This document shows positions 12,332 through 23,425 of a DNA stretch of 64,000 nt, one piece after another (the stretch's first letter is position 1; each line of letters starts with the position of its first letter). The stretch is from Deinandra increscens subsp. villosa (Eukaryota; Streptophyta; Magnoliopsida; Asterales; Asteraceae). The notes under the pieces were generated by a model. It had not been told where the DNA came from. It did no database searches and worked only from the letters and a program-made list of their open reading frames with translations. A program made the translations under genes and the position numbers. The stretch spans positions 54,153,502 through 54,217,501 of the forward strand of contig JBCNJP010000006.1 in the NCBI GenBank assembly GCA_039602395.1. The letters are read 5' to 3'.

Positions 12332-12626
12332 TTGAGTTGGATAATCAATTCTATGACTGTATTTCTCTGCTAAAGTTTTGGTTTAAAACTGAAATGAGTA
12401 TTAACATCTGATCAGACTTATCTAATAACTTATAAAATGATCACTCGACCAAATGAGAAAATGTTAGACTCGTCATAACTTGTGGCCCAAGTTATCATTT
12501 ATCTTATGTGATCATTGGTCATTGGCCTAAATAACCGTACGTTTTCTAGTTGACATTTATTCTATGGACGTAATTGGCCTTACTAACTTAATAGGGTTTC
12601 CTTTTGAATGTATATATAAAGATTAA
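12332..12626 (+). mobile_element. Copia A 3' end, copy 1 (polypurine tract and LTR start)
   Basis: Internal 3' sequence, then a purine-rich tract (aaatgagaaaa) and an LTR start at 12462 (TGTTAGACTCG). The LTR is cut at 12626 exactly where a Helitron 3' terminus begins. A second near-identical copy of this whole segment begins at 14683. Confidence 0.75.
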
Positions 12627-14682
12627 CTAGCTTTTGATACCCGTGCGACGCACGGGCGGATTTTAAAAAAATAAATCCAAAGCTTAACATATTATAATAA
12701 ATGTAATTCACTCATATAATGTGATTCTAATAAAAAGATTAACTTGGAATATATTATTAGAGTTAACTTCGTTTTTGGTTCCCAAGGTTTGCACATTTTA
12801 ACACTTCTGGTCCAATTTAAAAAATTATAACATTTCAGGGTCTGTACTTTCAATTTCTTAACAATTTTTGTCACTTTTTAAAATCCCATCCAAATTAACG
12901 GCTGAAATCCAGGGCTATTTTTGTAATTGAACCCTTTTCCTTTTTATCAAACACTTTAATGAATTATGATTTGATAACAAATAAGTCTTACAAAACACAT
13001 ATTTTTAAAATTATATTGCTAATATAGTAATATGAAACAAAATAGTTTGTAAAACAAACTACTAATATGAATTATGATGCAACTTGCAGCCTCTAAGCTC
13101 CTTGGTGAAGGTTCACAGATTTTCTTTTCTAATAATATTTTTCATGATATTCATAAACATAACTAATAAGTTTATAATCTGATATTAAATTAACCAAGTA
13201 GGTGTACAGATATGAATCTGAAATTTTTTGCTTCGTATGTATCTGTCAAATACTCATTGAAAACATTATAAAAGGATCAAACTTTTATAATATGGAAGAA
13301 ATGTTTTATGCATAAAGAATCTCCCTTTTCTAAAATTTATTTACCTAAACGATAGGGTCAAATATCAAGTGTTTTAATCATAGTAAGTGAACAAATTAAA
13401 TAAATTGAAAAAGGAATATACATATTTAAATGATACACAGTTCATAATTAACATTTTAAGTAGAAGTTGAGTGGCCCTGCTTGGTTTTTTGTTGCAAAAA
13501 AAAACATACCACAAATTCATAAGACTAATGATATCTCACACGAATCAAACATCTACATTAACAAAATAATGAATGACTAACCAATGTCTATTATGGATTT
13601 TCTCACAGTTCTTTCAAAATGAGTGTACCTGGGTATAGAACATTAACATAAAACACTATCAGGAGTTCAAGAAAAAAATAATTTTATAGTTCCATACAAA
13701 AAAATGTCAGATGCATACTCTCTATTAATCAAAGAAAATACATAAGCGTCGTCCTAAAAATAACATTACTAACCTCTGGACATATTTTTGTAGATGTTAT
13801 GAGTTGAAACGTTGATGTTTGGGAGCTGACCCGTAAATGGATAGGAATGGGTCAAATATTTTAGGCAAAGTAATTCACCTGTATAGTTGAAAATTTGATG
13901 ATATATGATTTACATTCATACATGGAGTTAAAGAAACATGGTATGCATAAATAGAAATGAAGTCGGAAGATACATACCAGTATACCACACATGAGTTGGA
14001 AAAAGAAACATGGTATGCATAAATAGAAATGAAGAAGAAATATACCATTGAACAAACTACAAAAGAAGTTCATGCAAAAACCAATTGTTACTAACCTTTC
14101 TTGCATGAAATCGCATTCAAAAGTGTAGAAAGCTGATTGTTGCTGTTGTGAATTTGAATAAAGAAAAAATAAGAACCTTCTCTAATAAAAGATTCTAAAC
14201 TAAAATTACCAGTCATCCTTTTTAGCTCATTTGATGACAATAATGATGTTTTAATCGTGAGCCTTAATTTAGAGGTCTGGTTGCTCCATTAGAACTTGGC
14301 TATTTCATATCACCAATTGTGTATTTGACAAAGTAGGAAAGAGTAATGTTGCAAAAGCATCATCTTGAAACCTACATAAACTAAAATAAAATCAAAGGAT
14401 GTGTGAATCAAACATTAAAATGATCAAATAAAAAAATAGAGCATACATATTGAAATCAAAACTTCTATTCAGATGTGAAGATCGAAGGGAGGCAATCAAT
14501 TCATACTAAAAAATCAATACGAAAAACACACATAATGGTCAATACCAATGGCTGAATTAAGATGTCGCTGAATGTAGCAATAGTAATCACAGAGATGATG
14601 CTACTGGAGTGTATAGCAGCTGTGTCGATTGATAGGATTCGCGTCCTCTGGACCTGCAACCTCGCTGAAGTTTTGGTTGAGT
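12627..14682 (-). mobile_element. Helitron with canonical CTAG 3' end (minus strand)
   Basis: On the minus strand the sequence ends with a GC-rich hairpin (cccgtgcgtcgcacggg), ten bases of spacer and CTAG, inserted after an A as expected of Helitrons. The 3' terminus is at 12627. The 5' end is set only by where copia A sequence resumes (~14683) and is approximate. No RepHel gene is present, so it is non-autonomous. Inside are a single MULE-like arm (12763-12960) and a local duplication (13925-14025) that creates a spurious 81-codon ORF with a repeated CIPCFF. Confidence 0.7.
12763..12960. repeat. Single arm of a MULE-like inverted-repeat element
   Basis: Starts agagttaacttcgttttt and continues in the order seen in the arms of the MITE at 1500 (cacattttaacactt, then an aaatccca block, then an aacggct block). 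No opposite arm or target-site duplication was found nearby, so this is a truncated relic inside the Helitron. Confidence 0.5.
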
Positions 14683-15070
14683 TGAATAATCAATTCTATG
14701 ACTGCTTTTCTCTGCTAATGTTTTGGTTTAAAACTGAAATGAGTATTAACATCTGATCAGACATATCTAATAACTCATAAATGATCACTCGACCAAATGA
14801 GAAAATGTTAGACTCGTCTTAACTTGTGGCCCAAGTTATCATTTATCTTATGTGATCATTGGCCTAAATAACCGTACGTTTTCTAGTTGACATTTATTCT
14901 ATGGACGTAATTGGCCTTACTAACTTAATAGGGTTTCCTCTTGAATGTATATATAGAGATTAATAGGCAGAGAACTAACATCCTTATTACCTAACATGAA
15001 ATTTGTGACCCTCATTCTTTACAATTCGTGGGCTACCACCCATTTCACCATCCTTACCATACACACTACA
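14683..15070 (+). mobile_element. Copia A 3' end, copy 2 (polypurine tract and truncated 3' LTR)
   Basis: Repeats 12332-12626 almost base for base, then continues further into the LTR, including tatatatagag and the region found in the 5' LTR up to caccatccttaccatacac. LTR similarity stops at about 15070, where unrelated sequence begins. Confidence 0.75.
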
Positions 15071-15679
15071 TGTGTATCCGCGTTGTGTTAAATGAAACTA
15101 TAGTTATAATTTGAAGGAATGTAATTGTAAACTTATAGTAAAAATATGTGGGATTTTATTGATACAATTGGGAAAAGCAATTTATGTTGACATATTAGTT
15201 CATTGCAAATAATCAAATTTATTATAATGATATAGTTTAGTTTGGTCCTAGATTATAATTTATATAATATACAACACAAATTGAAGATGAATAGTGAGCT
15301 TTTGCTTTCTCAAACTTTCACCACATGATTTTGCCTCATTGACAAATTTAGTCCCTCTCTTTTCTTTACGTTTTTATTTTCTTTGTGATATACCAGAGAA
15401 ATCACTTTCTCTCATCCCTCATTCTTCTCTCGATTTTCTCTTCAACTGAGGCAGCGGCGGCGACGACGTGGCTAGGGTTTTCTTGCCTTCAAACGGCTAT
15501 GTCCGGGTAATCGTCGTTGTCGTTGAAGACCGCCTCTATAGCCGTTTCGCCTTGCCGTTTATCGGTGTCGTCGCCTCGACGTTTGCGTTGATGGTGGCGA
15601 CCGGTTTCAAGGTTTGACGGCGGCGGTGAATCCCTATGAAACCCCCAAATCGCAGGTCTTTGTGGCCACGTTGTTGCTC

Positions 15680-15835
15680 TCGGCGATGATATGAAACCCA
15701 TTAGGGTTTGAGCCGATCGATGTATTTTACGATCTAGGGTTTCTTGGAGATTCGGTGATCAAATGAAACCCGTTAGGGTTTCAGCCGGACGGTGGCAGAT
15801 TCGGCGATGATATGAATCCCTTTAGGGTTTGAGCC
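15680..15835. repeat. Three repeats with inverted telobox pairs
   Basis: Three copies of a ~35-base unit, each containing (A)AACCC or AATCCC, a 3-4 base spacer and AGGGTTT (15694-15709, 15766-15781, 15814-15830), each followed by a gagccg/cagccg tail. AGGGTTT is the complement of the plant telobox core AAACCCT. The block sits in a GC-richer region with CT-rich sequence at 15350-15450, like a plant gene 5'UTR. Confidence 0.6.
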
Positions 15836-16224
15836 GTTCTTTTTGTTGCTTATGGTGGCTTGCGATGATGTTTCCGGCTACCGGAATCTGAGCTCTGAGC
15901 TATGGCTGTAAATATGATCCATCTTGATGTTGCACATTTGCTACCTCTCACAAGTGATGGACATGGGCTTAGAGAGAGTCTTTTTTATAATATTTTCTCG
16001 AGGCTGCAAGTTTACAAATTCAAGTTTACAAGAGAATTCGGTGGCTATTAAGCTTAATACACATATCACAGACTCACATAGAATGTTATAGGGTTTAACA
16101 TTTTGTGGATTTTGATCACTATAGTCATGTAATGTGGTTAAAGAAAGTATTGCTTCAAAATATGATCTTATTATAGTGTTGATTTCAACTTTGTGGGATG
16201 ACTTTTTTTTCTTCATAAATGACA

Positions 16225-17163
16225 GGTTGTAGAAGCTAAAAAGGTGCTATAAGCAATGGGTTATATAGGTGCTCATGGCGTTAAGGCACTGCATAAGCAT
16301 AAGTACAGTGGAGTTGATCACTCTTATGTTGCAAAATATGTCCTACAACCTTTTTGGACTCGATTTGTTACGTTTTTCCCTCTTTGGATGCCGTAAGTAG
16401 CACTCTACTTTTACCTGTGTGTTTTTCATATGTTAAACATGTTGGTGAATGATTATTTATTAAGTGTTACATTATTAGATGTTAATGTTTATGTAGTCAC
16501 CTAACTGCTTTTTATCTTCTATTTTTGCATACCATGGATGATGATTCAGGCCTAACGTGGTATGCATTTTAATCTATATCATACTCCCTTGATACATAAG
16601 TTAAAGAATGCTCCTTTCATTTCTTTTGCTTAGCACATGGTTTTTTTTTTCCAGATTACGCTCACAGGATTCATGTTCTTGCTGACCTCTGCAGTGCTTG
16701 GCTATGTGAGTCCATGAGTCGGTTATTCTTTATATTCAAATTTTAATGTCCTGCACACTCTGCATTTAGTGCTCTCATGTTAACTATGTTCATACTGACA
16801 TAATTGTTAGGCTATTTCTTTTACTTTATTTCACCTCTTAGTGAAAGTTCTGGATGTCGTTGACCTTTTTTTTTCTTTCTATTGTGGCATTATAAGCATG
16901 CCTCTAAAGTATTATCCTTGCTGAAGCTGAATATATTCTAAGTTGTTTGTTGGTGTGTGCAAAAAAGCAATGGCTTTTAAATATGTACTGGCAATTAAAA
17001 ATTGTCAATTTGTCTCTAAGAGTCGAGTTTTTCTTTGCTGCAATGTAACATTTATTTCTCTTTAACATGTGGACTTTTTTCAGATATATTCACCTTATTT
17101 GGATTCTCCACCACCAAGATGGGTTCATTTTGCTCATGCATTAGTTATTGTTTTTGCTGCTCG
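16225..17163 (+). pseudogene. Aminoalcoholphosphotransferase (AAPT) 5' exons, gene fragment
   Basis: Homologous to plant AAPT, the ER-membrane enzyme that makes phosphatidylethanolamine and phosphatidylcholine from CDP-base and diacylglycerol. Exon 1 (acceptor 16224, ATG 16256, end 16392) reads MGYIGAHGVKALHKHKYSGV, then DHSYVAKYVLQPFWTRF. A 10-base microexon (16550-16559) encodes the end of PPNV, exon 3 (16655-16705) ITLTGFMFLLTSAVLGY, and exon 4 (17084-17163) IYSPYLDSPPPRWVHFAHA. All junctions are GT/AG and phases agree. The catalytic CDP-alcohol phosphotransferase motif (DG..AR..G..D..D) should come next but is absent. About 92 of roughly 390 residues remain, so it cannot be a functional enzyme. 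Confidence 0.85.
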
Positions 17164-17285
17164 GTAAGAAGTTAGATTATGATGGCTGTAAATGTCTATC
17201 TCTTTTCCTATCTTGGATGTTTATAATGATGTATTGCTGTTAAAGTTTATCATCCATTCATGTTGCTAAACACTCCACGCTACTG

Positions 17286-17690
17286 ATGATTGCAAATTGT
17301 CACCACTATCTATGTCAAGAGGCACACCCTTTCTTTTTGGTGATGCACCCGGAGAAGGCATCCATTTTGACTTACCTAAAAGAAATAGGATTGATAAAGT
17401 GTGAACTCTTTGGTTTGACAACCGAAGAGACTGCAAATATTCCGAGATCTGATTCTTTTAAGCTATATTGGATTTTAGGTTAATATGCAGCTACTGTAAT
17501 GACACATTCATGGCTAGAAGATTGGTCAAAAGAGTTTCTGATAGTTCATTCATGCTTGGCGTGTGTACCTTCAACAAGATGTGGTTCTACCAGGACTATT
17601 TCTTTCTTTACTCTATTTTAAAGTCCTCAGGTGTGGTTCTTGATCTTCTTTTTCAGATTCTTGCTTTCTATTTTGAAAACAACTAATAAT
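17286..17690 (+). other. Unidentified exon-like stretch
   Basis: Two overlapping ORFs (65 and 72 codons) with fairly gene-like composition, the first containing HPEKASILTYLKEIGLI. I do not recognise a family. It could be further captured coding DNA in the Helitron, or chance. No clear splice sites frame it. Confidence 0.25.
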
Positions 17691-18121
17691 GCTAAAAAAA
17701 ATAGTATACCTCACAGAAACGGCAAAAGAGCTCACCATCTAACTTAACATAAAGTGCTATTCTTTCGTCTATAATCTTTTATACTATGCCAACACATTCA
17801 TAATCAAGTACGATTTACAGCATTATATCATTATATATATCATCATTAAAGTTTTTGAATATAACAATAATTAGTTCGCAAATTGAAAAATCAAACAACT
17901 TTGTTTCTCTAGCTATATTCAGCTTGATATTTTTGTGCAGTTTTAGGACCTTGATGACTGTGACATTGGAGTGAGATGGAATACAAGTACATGATATTGG
18001 ATGGTATCTTTGCAACATTTTTGTACCCTTTTATGGACGCTTGAATCTTATGTATCTCATGTGCAGGTGAGTCACTTACATATTTACAATATAAATGCAT
18101 ATGTTTTCTTTATGAATACAG

Positions 18122-18198
18122 GGATGTATGGTTAAATGGAAAGCAAGAGATTCATTGCCTTTTACTTTTGGAATTGAATTTCTAGCCACCTGGAAGGT
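18122..18198 (+). pseudogene. Possible further exon in the Helitron
   Basis: An ag at 18120-18121 and gtaatat at 18199 frame a 77-base segment whose open frame contains RDSLPFTFGIEFLATWK. It loosely resembles the AAPT segment around '.RD.FWFW...PF..ATWE', which lies downstream of the four clear exons, but it is shorter and diverged. It could be a degraded AAPT exon or an unrelated capture. Confidence 0.3.
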
Positions 18199-18534
18199 AA
18201 TATTTTATTAACTTCAATGATGGAGATATTGTGAAGGGGTTAATACCTCACTCGAATTTCTGTATATGACAATTATGCTAGCTAAATAGCAGTTATAAAT
18301 ATTTATTTAGTTACAATAAAAAAGTTAGGTTTAGCATTATTGGAGGGAGCTTTACTTTTATTATCATTGAAAATACTATTTGGTTCATGTGACTACGTGA
18401 CATGCTTCATATTTTAATATAAAAAAGTTGGTTAACATAACTACATTGCCATTTTTAAATTGTTTCGGAAAAGGAAGCTTGAAGACATTCACACACACAA
18501 GAAAAACATAACAGTAGCAGACACTTTTACACAG

Positions 18535-18600
18535 TAAAAGCCCAGGTTCGAGTCTCATAGCCTCCTCACCCCCTTCCCTCCACAGCGAGAACTCATGTTA
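18535..18600 (+). repeat. Possible tRNA-derived SINE fragment (box B-like)
   Basis: The sequence gcccaggttcgagtctcat (18540-18558) fits the Pol III box B consensus GGTTCGANTC and the way plant SINEs extend it. No clear box A, poly(A) tail or target-site duplication was found, so this is at most a fragment. Confidence 0.35.
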
Positions 18601-18819
18601 TAGTTCTGTTGGTATTTCTTAGATTTTATTTAAGAATTTGTTACAAATTCTTCAAACTCCTAACATTCTAATTGTTCTTTTTTTCGTTTTAGATGTATAG
18701 TTTGATGTGTTTGTTTTTAGCCGATTTATGGATTTCTTATGAACGTGCAGTGATGTGCGTCTATGTGATTTCTTCAATGTACAAGTCTTGGAATGAATTG
18801 GTAAAATTCATGTAAAACG

Positions 18820-18857
18820 GGTGGCCCGCCGCAACGCGCGGGCGGGTCACCATCTCG
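18820..18857 (+). other. Helitron 3'-terminal hairpin
   Basis: gcccgc and gcgggc arms around a cgcaacg-type loop, then gggtcaccatctcg. Helitrons end with such a hairpin about 10 bases before the terminus, where it may act as a termination signal. It faces a matching hairpin on the other strand at 18920-18948, about 80 bases away. Confidence 0.6.
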
Positions 18858-18911
18858 TTATTATATGGTACAAATCTTTTACCTTCTGGTGTTCTTGTTT
18901 TAAATGGCTAA

Positions 18912-20000
18912 TGAGATGCTGACCCGTCCGCGCGTTGCGGCGGGCCACCCTCGTTATTTGTCTTGGTCACCCTCTTTATTTCTTTTGGCCACCTTCGTTA
19001 TTTGTCTTAGCAAGTGGTTAAAACTGAATGATTCATCTTGCACACTGATTTCACTATTTAATTATACCTATGGAGAAGATGCATTCATAGACATAGTAAA
19101 TGCAACTAAATATAGATGAAGGACATAAACAACATAGAGACACCTATACAAACAGGATCGTTGTCATGGCCTCATAAGTACCATATCCCATAAGATTGAT
19201 ACATTTGCAGGCTTCAAGCACTTAAAAACTAAAGTGATAAAGAGTCAAGTAAGCACATCTGCATAAAATTTGTGAATTGCATGTTTTTTCCAACATAGTA
19301 GCTGAATTGTTAACTGATATGGCGTTTGGTTTGTTGTCCTGGAATCACAAAGGTTATGAGCTACATGTCAAGTTAAGTTCAAAATGAGTATGCTAATCTC
19401 AAATCCACTGTTTGGCTTAGGTTGGGTTTGGGAATACATAAAAAATGGTTTCATCATTTGTCAATTTAAAAAGTAAAAAGAAGATGAAAAGGGGTAAAAG
19501 AAAAAAAAAGTGGAGAAATCCCAAATTGGATTGCTCGTGTCTTAATCCCATTCTTCCTTTGAAAATCTTAAACTCATTCTAGCTATAAAACTCTCAAAAC
19601 ACAAACTTGGCATAACATTAAAAAGTCCAAAACCCAAAACTCCTAAATTTCTAAACTTAACATCAATGGGATGGAAGCTAAAACTGACTTGATGAAAATT
19701 TTAAAGCGTTCCCATTCCTTTGTTCTTTTGCCCTCTTTACTTTTGAAAATCATATATTATGACATGACCTCTTAAGTTATTATAGCACCAATTATTAGAA
19801 TATTGAGACACTAACAACACTTAATACTAACCTAAATGACAATCAAGCAAGAAAACACCCTTTTAACACTCGATACTTGTAAATGTGAAAGGCTTGAAGT
19901 ATATCCTAACTCCTAAGTTAATTTGAGATACTATCTCATCCATCAGGCAGTCCAAAATTGATAAACGGATAAGCAAACCAAATGCAATACATAAAGACAA
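18912..20000 (-). mobile_element. Helitron-like element, inverted, 3' end at left
   Basis: On the minus strand the hairpin at 18920-18948 is followed by catctcatta. The sequence to its right is homologous, in reverse orientation, to 38815-40180: shared blocks include the gttttaaccacttgctaag stretch (19011-19029 here, 40092-40110 there) and the segments around 19340-19430 and 19860-20000. The left (3') end is therefore well placed; homology stops at about 20000, so the copy seems truncated at its 5' side. No RepHel gene is present. Confidence 0.6.
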
Positions 20001-20939
20001 CCAAACATAGTCAAAGATAACATCCAACAAAACATAAAGTTCATACATCTCATAATGGTTCTAGTTTTATTTAAAAGGTCTACTAAGTCCCATTCAAACT
20101 CCTATGGTGTCGATAATAACATCAAACAGCAACACCTGCAACATGTAGAAAATATGGTCAACTACAAGAGTTGGTGAGTAATCACAAGTTCGAATAAATA
20201 TATAATTTGAATAAAAGCGATTCATGCGTCAAGTGTAAATATCTAAATCATGATCAACAAGTATGAGTGATGTGCACTAAACCTAGACAAGTAAGGGAGC
20301 AATCACCCGGCGCCACACGCGAGGCAGGCCAGGTGGGTTGTCAGCCAATAGATCTATCATTGTTGCCACGGCTCGATGGTTAATGGTACACATGCGATTA
20401 GAGACTAGCGACTAGCGATTAGAGAATACAACAAACAATCACAAGTATCACATAATCAGAGAATCACACATAGAGCACATAGAATCGCATGTTTGATTTT
20501 TGTAATAAAGCGATTAGAGATTTAAATATCGGTACATGTTGCACCCAAAACATTAAAATAAAAGAGGGGCTATGATCACTCACCTCACAGGTGAATCGAG
20601 ACGGAAGACAAGCGATAGCGATGCGAAATCACGTCCGGGGATTACCTTGACGATAGACTGATGCGAATCCCAAAACAAAATAAAGTAATAAAATAATTAA
20701 CAAGGTCCGAATCACAACTCGATGGTGGTTTACTCAAGTGATAACGTACGGTTTCAATTTGGGTCCATTCCTAGTCTAATCGGTGAGGTCAAAGGGGCTT
20801 AATTTGCCTAATTTCATGGAAGTCAAACTTGGTCAAACATAGTCAAACTTGCTCAAACAGAAGTTAATATGGTCAAATATGGTCAAACATAGTCATACAT
20901 GATCATATATGAAATTCCAAGCTAAACTAACATCAAACA

Positions 20940-21270
20940 TGGTGAAAATTAGGCTAACCGACAAATCTAGTCATAAAAAGTCATAATTATCACGTAATCG
21001 GGTAACGGGCTTAGATCTAGTCTTTATGACATTTAAAACAGTAAATACATCATATGTTATCATGCAAATACTAACTTGGTCAACAAAGAACCTAGATCTA
21101 ACATCAAACAAGGTGAAAATTAGCATAACCGACGAATCTAGTCATAAAAAGTCATAATTATCACATAATCGGGTAACGGGCTTAGATCTGGTCTTAATGA
21201 CATTTAAAACAGTAAATACATCATATTTTATTATACAAATACTAACTTGGCCAACAAGGAACCTAGATCT
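20940..21270. repeat. Tandem duplication of about 165 bp
   Basis: Two adjacent, closely similar units (about 20943-21106 and 21107-21270). Each contains agtcataaaaagtcata, atcgggtaacgggctta, acagtaaatacatcat and ggaacctagatctaacat-like blocks in the same order. They lie within the gypsy LTR and look like a local duplication rather than a separate element. Confidence 0.65.
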
Positions 21271-21586
21271 AACATGGTTTTCATGGATCTAGTCATAATA
21301 GTCATAAAAACTCAATTTTGATGCACAAATGAGGATCTATCTCTAATCATCATATAATTTTTAGATCTAGACACCTATTATCATAAATTTACAGCCTTGA
21401 CATAGATCTAATCATACAAAATAGAGATCTAATCATTTCGAGCCAAAAACTACCATTTTGATGAACAAATCACAAATCTAGTCATTATTTTGCAAGTAGC
21501 ACATAGATCTAGTCTAGATCTAACAAAAAGGTACCATCTTGATGACATAATACATGAATATTGTTTTATAAGAGCATTCATGACCA

Positions 21587-22339
21587 GTTCTAACTAGGGG
21601 TGTCGAAAATACCCGAACCCGATTAACCCGACCCAACCCGAACCCGAATAAGATAATTCGGGTCGGGTCTAATAGGGTCTAAAAGGCTTAATAGGGTCAA
21701 TCGGGTTAACCCGAAAAACCCGAATTGTAATTAGGGTCGGGTTTCGGGTTAAATTTAGAAAAAAAATTCGGGTTCGGGTTAACCCGAATAACCCGAACAA
21801 TGATATGTTAAGCGGTAAATCGTTGACTCAATATATTATATATATTATGAATATATCAAATGTTATAAAATAAATATCTTAAATATGTTCGCTATCCTTG
21901 TTATAACATTTTTAGTTACATAAGCTATAAGCGCATCACCATACATGCACTGTCCAATTTTTTAGTTTTATTTAACATTATGTCGTTTGCAATTTCAACG
22001 CTCATTTGCATTTTTTAACAAATAATCAGTGATCAAAAAATAGAATACGAGCATTAATTGTTTTATTCGATGTACAAGTTGTGACGTTGTGTTAATGATG
22101 AAAGTGATATCAGAACTCCACCTCTAAATTATAGTGAGAATGTGTTTGTGTGTAAAACCCGAGTAACCCGACTCACCCGACCCTAATAACCCGAAACCCG
22201 ACTAACCCGAACCCTACTAACCCGAACCTTAATAGGGTCGGGTTGCGGGTATGATTTTTTATTTAGAAAACCCGACTAACCCGACCCTAATAACCCGAAA
22301 CCCGAACGGGTTAACCCGATTAACACCCCTAGTTCTAAC
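21587..22339. mobile_element. hAT-type element with ACCCGA subterminal arrays
   Basis: A 737-bp element (21595-22331) starts TAGGGGTGT and ends ACACCCCTA. It is flanked by a perfect 8-bp duplication GTTCTAAC (21587-21594, 22332-22339). Both subterminal regions (21610-21800 and 22155-22320) are packed with aacccga/tcgggtt hexamers in both orientations; the middle is plain AT-rich DNA. There is no transposase. It is nested in the gypsy LTR. The overlapping 61- and 65-codon ORFs are artefacts of the array. Confidence 0.9.
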
Positions 22340-23425
22340 CATGAACCAACATAAAAATGGAGTTTTGATCCAAACAAACCTAAATCTACAACATATACAC
22401 ATATATAACCATGGATCTAAGCCAAAAACATCATAAAGTTCCAATCTTGGACTCAAAACTCAATAGATCTAGATGGAGAAGGGTTCTAGATCTTAGATCT
22501 AGTCAAAGAAGGTAAAAAGATCAGATCTTGGTGAAAAGAGATGAGGAAAAACCACTTACCGAAAAGAAAACGACTCATTCTTCACTTGATTTCACCAAAA
22601 ATGAGCCTCAACCTCTAAGATCTTGATCCTCTCTCCCTCTAGCCTTTTTAGGGTTTTTAGGAGGTGAAATATGGAGGCTAGAAGGAGAATAAGAGCTTAT
22701 ATAGGCGAGTTTTTAGGGTAAAATCCCGTAGCCACGTTTTTTAAAGGTTCTCGAGTGTCTAGCGTACTGTTTTTGCTCTAATTTCTTCGTTCTAGCTCCG
22801 ATTTGACCCCCGTTTTTCCTATATTCCTAATTTTAAACCCTCTATCACATTAACCACATTTAATCCACTCAAATTGATATAAAATATGCCTTATAGCGAT
22901 AACGGTTGATAAAATATCACACAAATTGCCTTTTTGGTCGGTTTTACTGTACGTATCACTTTTAAGCAATTCACCAACGTTTTGCGATCCGATCAAGTGT
23001 GTGATGACTCATGATATGGTTTGTGATCATATGACTCATAAACATGATAAAATTGATATCCAAGACTCAAAAACGTGATCTCCCGGTTAAAATCGAAATC
23101 GCGCGAGATTTACCGAACTTTCACCGATTGCGTTCTAGACCTTGAATTTCCACCAATCTTTGCTTGTGTGCTTAACTAGTATCACATCCAAGTGTCATAC
23201 ATGCTTAGATTGATCAAACTCCCGGTTAAGACGTAATTAGTGACACGTTCGCGTAAAATCCGTAATAAGGACGAATCGACTCAATAAATATAATAACGGC
23301 TCAAATCACATTAAGTGAGGTATAAAACATCATAGAAAACATAACTCTTCATTTATTATCGATCACGGGTACGAATACATAGAATCGGGTCGGATCTTAC
23401 AAATCGAAAAACCCGAAATGTTACA

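Larger units (their letters stand above)
7513..15070 (+). mobile_element. Copia A: decayed copia element (plus strand)
   Basis: Order: 5' LTR, primer-binding-site-like sequence, long leader with subrepeats, gag remnant with CCHC knuckle, RT remnant, RNase H/C-terminal remnant, polypurine tract and 3' LTR. The 3' end exists twice (12332-12626 and 14683-15070), separated by a Helitron. No long ORF survives. It belongs to the same family as copia B at 41186-47592: LTR core, leader subrepeats and 3' internal end can all be matched by eye in the opposite orientation. No target-site duplication was found. Confidence 0.8.
15071..18857 (+). mobile_element. Helitron-like element carrying gene fragments
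   Basis: The right end has a GC hairpin (gcccgccgcaacgcgcgggc, 18824-18843) followed by caccatctcg. The same end occurs at 40143-40180 (plus) and inverted at 18912-18950. Hairpin plus a short fixed tail is the Helitron 3' structure, although the tail ends CTCG rather than CTRR. The interior holds a 5'UTR-like block, four AAPT exons, unidentified exon-like DNA and a possible SINE box. The left end is not defined; 15071 is simply where the LTR stops. No RepHel ORF is present. Confidence 0.5.
20001..23425 (-). mobile_element. Large gypsy-type LTR (minus), probably solo or truncated
   Basis: Read on the minus strand from 23425 it starts TGTAACATTTCGGG and has a TATA box (cctatataag, complement of 22696-22705). 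Downstream is a transcribed leader-like region with a gtaagtgg donor-like site. Without the hAT at 21595-22331 it is about 2.7 kb, consistent with long gypsy LTRs. No gag/pol is attached. The low-coordinate end is not delimited. Confidence 0.5.

Noticed and set aside
13861..14106. 81-codon minus ORF with repeated CIPCFF
   Set aside because: Produced by a local duplication of a ~35-base stretch (catggtatgcataaatag block) inside a non-coding Helitron region.
18540..18558. tRNA gene suggested by a box B-like sequence
   Set aside because: No cloverleaf, acceptor stem or box A could be assembled. Kept only as a possible SINE relic.
22251..22456. 61- and 65-codon ORFs
   Set aside because: They read through the ACCCGA subterminal array of a hAT element and its right flank.
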